Part shown: positions 59,933 through 64,000 of the stretch, in pieces
Layout of the letters: each line of letters opens with the position of its first letter
Position numbering within the stretch: position 1 is the first letter of the stretch
Assembly (NCBI RefSeq): GCF_000482465.1
Contig: NZ_KI519420.1
Location: 355,344-419,343 of the forward strand
From: Runella limosa DSM 17973
Lineage (GTDB): Bacteria > Bacteroidota > Bacteroidia > Cytophagales > Spirosomataceae
DNA length: 64,000 nucleotides
Direction: 5' to 3'
Notes under the pieces: model-generated
Databases searched by the model: none
The model's input: the letters and a program-made list of their open reading frames with translations, nothing else
What the model was told of the DNA's origin: nothing
Made by a program: the position numbers and the translations under genes

Positions 59933-62900
59933 TTGAGAGCATTTTTTTTACATACATTCCTTTTTCTAACGCTGGCCATAAGAGGTGAGCTTCAGGCTCA
60001 AACTCCCAAACCTGTCAAGAAACAACCCCCTGTTTACCAAAATGAGCAGGGGCATTTGGTTTACACCCCTGATTCTCTCGGCAACCGCATCCCCGATTTT
60101 TCGTACTGTGGGTATCGGGCAGGTACCGAGGCCATTCCCGACGTACCGATTCAGGTTGTAGTAAACACGCAAAAAGGCGATGCAACCCACCGCATTCAGG
60201 CGGCGATTGATTATGTAGCTACATTGCCATTGGATAAAAACGGATTCAGAGGGACGGTTTTGCTAGGAAAAGGAACGTTTGAAGTGGCAGGTCAGTTGAC
60301 AATCAACACATCGGGGGTCGTACTGCGGGGAAGTGGCATGGGAGAAAATGGCACGACCGTCGTCGGAACGGGTACGTCACGCGACCATTTGGTCAATGTA
60401 ATAGGGAAGCAAAATGGGCTTTCAACAACCCGTTTTCGAGTGACTAACCCTTACGTACCCGTCAATGCAACGACCCTATCCGTCGATGACGCGTCGGGTT
60501 TAAAAGTAGGTGATGTCGTACAAGTGCGTCGCCCTTCTACGAAAGAATGGATTCAAGTACTCGGAACAGACCACTTTGGCGGAGGGGTAACCGCCTTGGG
60601 GTGGAAAGCTGGGCAGCGCGATATTTTATGGGATAGAGTGATTACTGCCATTTCAGGAAATACTCTTACCCTAGACGCTCCCCTAACGACCGCTCTTGAA
60701 GCGGCGTACGGAGGAGCTACGGTGGCGCGTTATGAACAACAGCGTGCCATTGCCAATGTAGGGATCGAAAACCTACGATTGATTTCTACGTTTGATGCCA
60801 CTAACCCCAAAGACGAAGACCATCGCTGGGTCGCAGTTTCGTTCGACCAAGTGCAAGATGCGTGGATACGCCAAGTGATATTTAAGCATTTTGCGGGTGC
60901 TGCGGTGAGTGTTTTATCCGCCGCTCGACGCATTACCGTAGAAGATTGCCTAGCGTTAGAGCCCGTTTCAGAAATTGGGGCAGAACGCCGTTATACGTTT
61001 TTTACCCAAGGTCAACAATGCCTTTTTCAACGTTTATATGCCGAAAACGGCTACCATGATTTTGCCGTGGGATACTGTGCCGCAGGGCCCAATGCTTTTG
61101 TGCAATGCGAATCTTATTTACCACATAGCTTTAGCGGAACCATCGACAGCTGGGCGTCGGGTGTATTGTTTGACATCGTCAACGTCGATGGGCAAGCCTT
61201 GAGTTTTGCGAATCGTGGTCAAGACGGTCAAGGGGCAGGTTGGACGGCGGCCAACAGCGTATTTTGGCAATGCACTGCGGCCAAAGTCGATTGTCCAAAG
61301 CCTCCTACGGCTCAAAATTGGGCGTTTGGTACGTGGGCACAGTTTACGGGAAATGGGCATTGGGAAATGTCCAACGAACACATTCGCCCCCGAAGTTTGT
61401 ATTATGCCCAACTCTCTGAACGCATCGGTAGCTCGGCCACCGCTCGGGCAATACTGATGCCCGTAGCGTCGGAAGCGTCGAGTAGCCCTAAAGTAGAAGT
61501 AGCGATGGCGTTGACGCGACTGGCAGAACAGCCCGTGCTGACTTTTCCTGAATTTATTCAAAAAGCCCCCGAACGACAGTCGATACCAACCCAATCGTTG
61601 GCCAAAACAGTGGAGCAGCTAGGGCTAAAAACTCCCGCGACGAGCTCTATTTTGCCCGCTTTAGAAGTAAAAAATGGATGGCTGGTGCGCGGGAATGTCG
61701 TACAAACGGGCAAGCGACAAGAAGTGCCTTGGTGGAATGGAAGCGCGCGTCCGCACGGGTTGGAAAATGCCAAACCTCATTTGACTCGCTTTGTGCCTCG
61801 GATGACGGGGCGTGGCCTTACCGACAACCTGAATGAAGTAAGTGATTGGATGAGAGCCAATAACGTGCTGGCGATTGACCATAATTATGGCCTTTGGTAC
61901 GACCGCCGCCGCGATGACCACGAGCGCATCCGACGCATGGATGGCGAAGTGTGGACCCCCTTTTATGAATTGCCATTTGCGCGGAGCGGAAAAGAAACGG
62001 CTTGGGATGGCCTGAGTAAATACGATTTGACGCAGTATAATCGGTGGTATTGGAGCCGTCTCCAACGGTTTGCCCAATTGGCCGACCAAAAAGGGCTGAT
62101 TCTGATTCATCAAAACTATTTTCAACACAACATTATTGAAGCGGGAGCGCACTATGCCGATTTTCCGTGGCGTCCTGCCAATAACCTCAACCAAACGGGC
62201 TTTCCCGAACCCGTGCCTTACGCGGGGGACAAACGAATTTTTATGGCGGAGCAGTTTTACGATGTTTCGCACCCCGTTCGTCGGCAGTTGCACCGCGCGT
62301 ACATTCGCCAATGCCTCGATAATTTTTCAGGACAATCGGGGGTCATTCAGTTGATAAGTGCTGAATATACGGGTCCGTTAGCGTTTGTGCAATTTTGGCT
62401 CGATGTTATCAAAGAGTGGGAAAAAGAAAATAAGAAAAAGGTGCTGGTGGGCCTAAGCGCAACCAAAGATGTGCAGGATGCGATTTTGGCGGATGCAACC
62501 CGCGCCGCAGTTGTCAATCTGATAGACATTCGCTACTGGCATTACCAAGCCAATGGAACACCTTATGCTCCCGCAGGGGGGCAAAACTTAGCGCTTCGCC
62601 AACATGCGCGCTTGCTTTCTCCCAAACGCAGTTCCTTTGACCAAGTATATCGTGCTGTCAGTGAGTATCGTCAACAATTTCCTGATAAAGCTGTGATGTA
62701 CTCGGGGGATAGTTTTGATGCGTTTGGTTGGGCAGTACTTTTGGCGGGTGGATCCATGGCGAATATCCCCCCTGTAGCCGACAACCAGTTTGCAAAAGAA
62801 GTTGCTCAGATGAAACCATTGCCTCAAACGCAGTCAAATCAGTGGGTATTAGGTAACCCTAACCATGGATTTGTCATTTATACTGATGCTTCAGAAGTAA

Positions 62901-63058
62901 CGCTTGATTTAACTGCGGTCCCCCACTCATTTTCGGTGAAATTTATTCATCCCAAAACGGGAGAAGTGGTCTCATCTAATAACTCTGTGAAGGGTGGGAG
63001 CGTAGTAACTATCAAAAACCAGACAGGGGCAGCTTCAGTCATTTGGCTGAAAAAATAA
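59933..63058 (+). CDS. Secreted two-domain protein: beta-helix plus TIM barrel (DUF6298-like)
   Basis: The 1041-residue protein appears to start with TTG: an in-frame TAA lies four codons upstream and no ATG precedes the signal peptide (FFLHTFLFLTLAIRGELQAQ). Residues about 45-520 form a parallel beta-helix: IQAAIDYVATLPLDKNGFRG, LTINTSGVVLRGSGMGENGT, ITVEDCLALEPVSEIG and YHDFAVGYCAAGPNAFVQCE. Residues about 560-960 look like a glycosidase TIM barrel (LAIDHNYGLWYDRRRDDHER, KGLILIHQNYFQHNIIEAG, VIQLISAEYTGPLAFVQFWL), similar as I recall to DUF6298 proteins of pectin loci. A small beta domain ends the chain. It may be a bifunctional enzyme on complex pectin; activity is unknown. Confidence 0.65.
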   Translation: MRAFFLHTFLFLTLAIRGELQAQTPKPVKKQPPVYQNEQGHLVYTPDSLGNRIPDFSYCGYRAGTEAIPDVPIQVVVNTQKGDATHRIQAAIDYVATLPLDKNGFRGTVLLGKGTFEVAGQLTINTSGVVLRGSGMGENGTTVVGTGTSRDHLVNVIGKQNGLSTTRFRVTNPYVPVNATTLSVDDASGLKVGDVVQVRRPSTKEWIQVLGTDHFGGGVTALGWKAGQRDILWDRVITAISGNTLTLDAPLTTALEAAYGGATVARYEQQRAIANVGIENLRLISTFDATNPKDEDHRWVAVSFDQVQDAWIRQVIFKHFAGAAVSVLSAARRITVEDCLALEPVSEIGAERRYTFFTQGQQCLFQRLYAENGYHDFAVGYCAAGPNAFVQCESYLPHSFSGTIDSWASGVLFDIVNVDGQALSFANRGQDGQGAGWTAANSVFWQCTAAKVDCPKPPTAQNWAFGTWAQFTGNGHWEMSNEHIRPRSLYYAQLSERIGSSATARAILMPVASEASSSPKVEVAMALTRLAEQPVLTFPEFIQKAPERQSIPTQSLAKTVEQLGLKTPATSSILPALEVKNGWLVRGNVVQTGKRQEVPWWNGSARPHGLENAKPHLTRFVPRMTGRGLTDNLNEVSDWMRANNVLAIDHNYGLWYDRRRDDHERIRRMDGEVWTPFYELPFARSGKETAWDGLSKYDLTQYNRWYWSRLQRFAQLADQKGLILIHQNYFQHNIIEAGAHYADFPWRPANNLNQTGFPEPVPYAGDKRIFMAEQFYDVSHPVRRQLHRAYIRQCLDNFSGQSGVIQLISAEYTGPLAFVQFWLDVIKEWEKENKKKVLVGLSATKDVQDAILADATRAAVVNLIDIRYWHYQANGTPYAPAGGQNLALRQHARLLSPKRSSFDQVYRAVSEYRQQFPDKAVMYSGDSFDAFGWAVLLAGGSMANIPPVADNQFAKEVAQMKPLPQTQSNQWVLGNPNHGFVIYTDASEVTLDLTAVPHSFSVKFIHPKTGEVVSSNNSVKGGSVVTIKNQTGAASVIWLKK

Positions 63059-63059
63059 T

Positions 63060-63088
63060 CCATTCCAAAGTTTCAAACCTTGGAATGG
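63060..63088. terminator. Gene-end hairpin before the GH43-like gene
   Basis: CCATTCCAAAGTTT (63060-63073) and AAACCTTGGAATGG (63075-63088) are inverted with one mismatch around a C, immediately after the upstream stop. The core TTCCAA-GTTT-C-AAA-TTGGAA is shared with the hairpin at 48352-48380. Confidence 0.65.
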
Positions 63089-63110
63089 TTCAAACCATTA
63101 ACGTTTTCCA

Positions 63111-64000
63111 ATGAAACGACTTTTATCCCTTTTTCTCCTCACATGTTTATGCTGCTCGTGCCGCAAAGACGTGTGGCTATTTACTTCTTTTCACGAGCCC
63201 GCCAACGAGGGCTTACGAATGCTATACAGCTACGACGGTCGCCACTGGAATGACCTCAATAAAACCTTATTGAAGCCCGAAATCGGAACGCAGAAAGTAA
63301 TGCGTGACCCCTCGATAGCCAGAGGAAAAGAGGGTACGTATCATTTGGTTTGGACAACGAGCTGGAAGGGTGACAAAGGGTTTGGCTATGCCAGTTCGAA
63401 AGACTTGGTTCATTGGTCGGAGCAACGGCTCTTGCCTGTGATGGCGCATGAGGCAACCACCGTCAATGTGTGGGCGCCCGAGCTATTTTATGACGATGAC
63501 GCCGACCGATTTATCATTATTTGGGCTTCCACCGTTCCGTTTCGTTTTCCTCGGGGGATTGAAGACGAAGACAACAATCATCGAATGTATTGTACCACAA
63601 CCAAAGATTTTAAAACATTCACCCCCACCCAACTTTTCTTTGACCCAGGCTTTAGTGTGATTGATGCGGTGATTGTCAAGCGTCAAAAAAACGACTATGT
63701 GTTGGTTCTAAAAGATAACACCCGTCCCGAACGAAACCTGAAAGTAGCCTTTGGTAAAACTCCGCTAGGGCCTTTTGAAAACGTATCGGTGCCATTTAGC
63801 AAAAAATTTACGGAAGGGCCTTCGGTCACCAAGTTAGGAGACGAATGGCTAATTTACTTTGACACCTACCAAGACAAACGCTACGACGTCGTTCGGACGA
63901 AAGATTTTAACAGCTTTATCGACGAAAATACCCATATCGCTGTACCGCAAGGACACAAGCACGGGACTATTTTTAAAGGAAGTAAAAAAGTCCTGAAGGG
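63111..64000 (+). CDS. GH43-like lipoprotein glycosidase, 5' part (runs off the window)
   Basis: ATG at 63111 opens a frame that continues to the window end, giving 296 residues. The signal MKRLLSLFLLTCLCCSC ends in cysteines that suit a lipobox. The five-bladed propeller pattern of clan GH-F is visible: VMRDPSIARGKEGTYHLVWT (base Asp), FGYASSKDLVHWSEQRLL, VWAPELFYDDDADRFIIIWA, GFSVIDAVIVKRQKND (pKa-tuning Asp) and KKFTEGPSVTKLGDEWLIYF (acid Glu). GH43 enzymes remove arabinose, galactose or xylose, which fits trimming of pectin side chains. It continues the plus-strand PUL, so further genes lie beyond the window. Confidence 0.8.
   Translation, partial: MKRLLSLFLLTCLCCSCRKDVWLFTSFHEPANEGLRMLYSYDGRHWNDLNKTLLKPEIGTQKVMRDPSIARGKEGTYHLVWTTSWKGDKGFGYASSKDLVHWSEQRLLPVMAHEATTVNVWAPELFYDDDADRFIIIWASTVPFRFPRGIEDEDNNHRMYCTTTKDFKTFTPTQLFFDPGFSVIDAVIVKRQKNDYVLVLKDNTRPERNLKVAFGKTPLGPFENVSVPFSKKFTEGPSVTKLGDEWLIYFDTYQDKRYDVVRTKDFNSFIDENTHIAVPQGHKHGTIFKGSKKVLK

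Noticed and set aside
1..64000. tRNA, rRNA, insertion sequences or phage genes
   Set aside because: No cloverleaf-like intergenic segment, rRNA signature, transposase or phage protein was recognised on either strand by eye. A dedicated tRNA and Rfam scan could still find small RNAs.

Overview
The window looks like chromosomal DNA of a Bacteroidota bacterium, most likely Cytophagales (a Runella/Spirosoma-type organism is a guess). The evidence is two SusC/SusD pairs, two secreted proteins with type IX secretion C-terminal sorting domains, LytTR and hybrid two-component proteins, promoters with TAnnTTTG -7 boxes and almost no Shine-Dalgarno sequences. No rRNA, tRNA, CRISPR array, transposase or phage gene was seen.

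Layout. 1-2216 (minus): a membrane protein cut by the window edge, then a sialic-acid-type pair (NeuA-like CMP-sugar synthetase, NeuB-like synthase). 2373-16370: housekeeping and mixed genes (hemH, gatB, acyl-CoA dehydrogenase, purN, a GNAT-like protein, an amidase). Inside this stretch lies a GC-richer pair of secreted glycosidases (3704-8096). 16431-17459: a LacI-type repressor with no obvious neighbouring target. 17596-29397: an exopolysaccharide locus with a GT2, a giant GT-C-like membrane protein, a secreted or lipoprotein beta-sandwich protein, a membrane-anchored GH5-like enzyme, a GT4, a Wzx-type flippase, a degenerate STAS protein and a TPR/beta-barrel outer-membrane protein. 29394-33509 (minus): H-NOX sensor, soluble hybrid histidine kinase with Hpt, and LytTR response regulator. 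This is an apparent nitric-oxide-sensing operon whose last gene ends on the same TTAA as the TPR/beta-barrel gene. 33631-36060: a secreted DUF4114/T9SS protein.

36467-64000 is a pectin polysaccharide-utilisation locus, entirely on the plus strand and running off the right edge. In order: KduD, KduI, SusC, SusD, PL10 pectate lyase, a five-copy 121-bp tandem repeat, a pectin methylesterase fused to a second esterase, an Asp-box (sialidase-like) protein, a Tat-exported sugar isomerase-like protein, a GH95 with an inserted domain, DUF3826, a second SusC/SusD pair, a PL1-type lyase, a beta-helix/TIM-barrel fusion and a GH43-like lipoprotein. Surface lyases and esterases would cut and de-esterify pectin, the SusCD pairs import oligosaccharides, exo-enzymes finish them, and KduI/KduD convert the unsaturated uronate product to 2-keto-3-deoxygluconate. 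No dedicated PUL regulator lies in the window.

Intergenic DNA is unusually rich in palindromes. A dispersed hairpin family with core GGTTG-CTCA-CAACC occurs in at least 11 copies at five loci, with compensatory changes in the stem. One copy supplies the last codons and the stop of the amidase gene. Other gene-end hairpins, a 121-bp minisatellite and a repeat inside the signal-peptide region of the PL1 gene add to this. The best candidates for undescribed biology are the exopolysaccharide locus with its adjoining H-NOX signalling operon, and the palindromic repeat families that punctuate the PUL.
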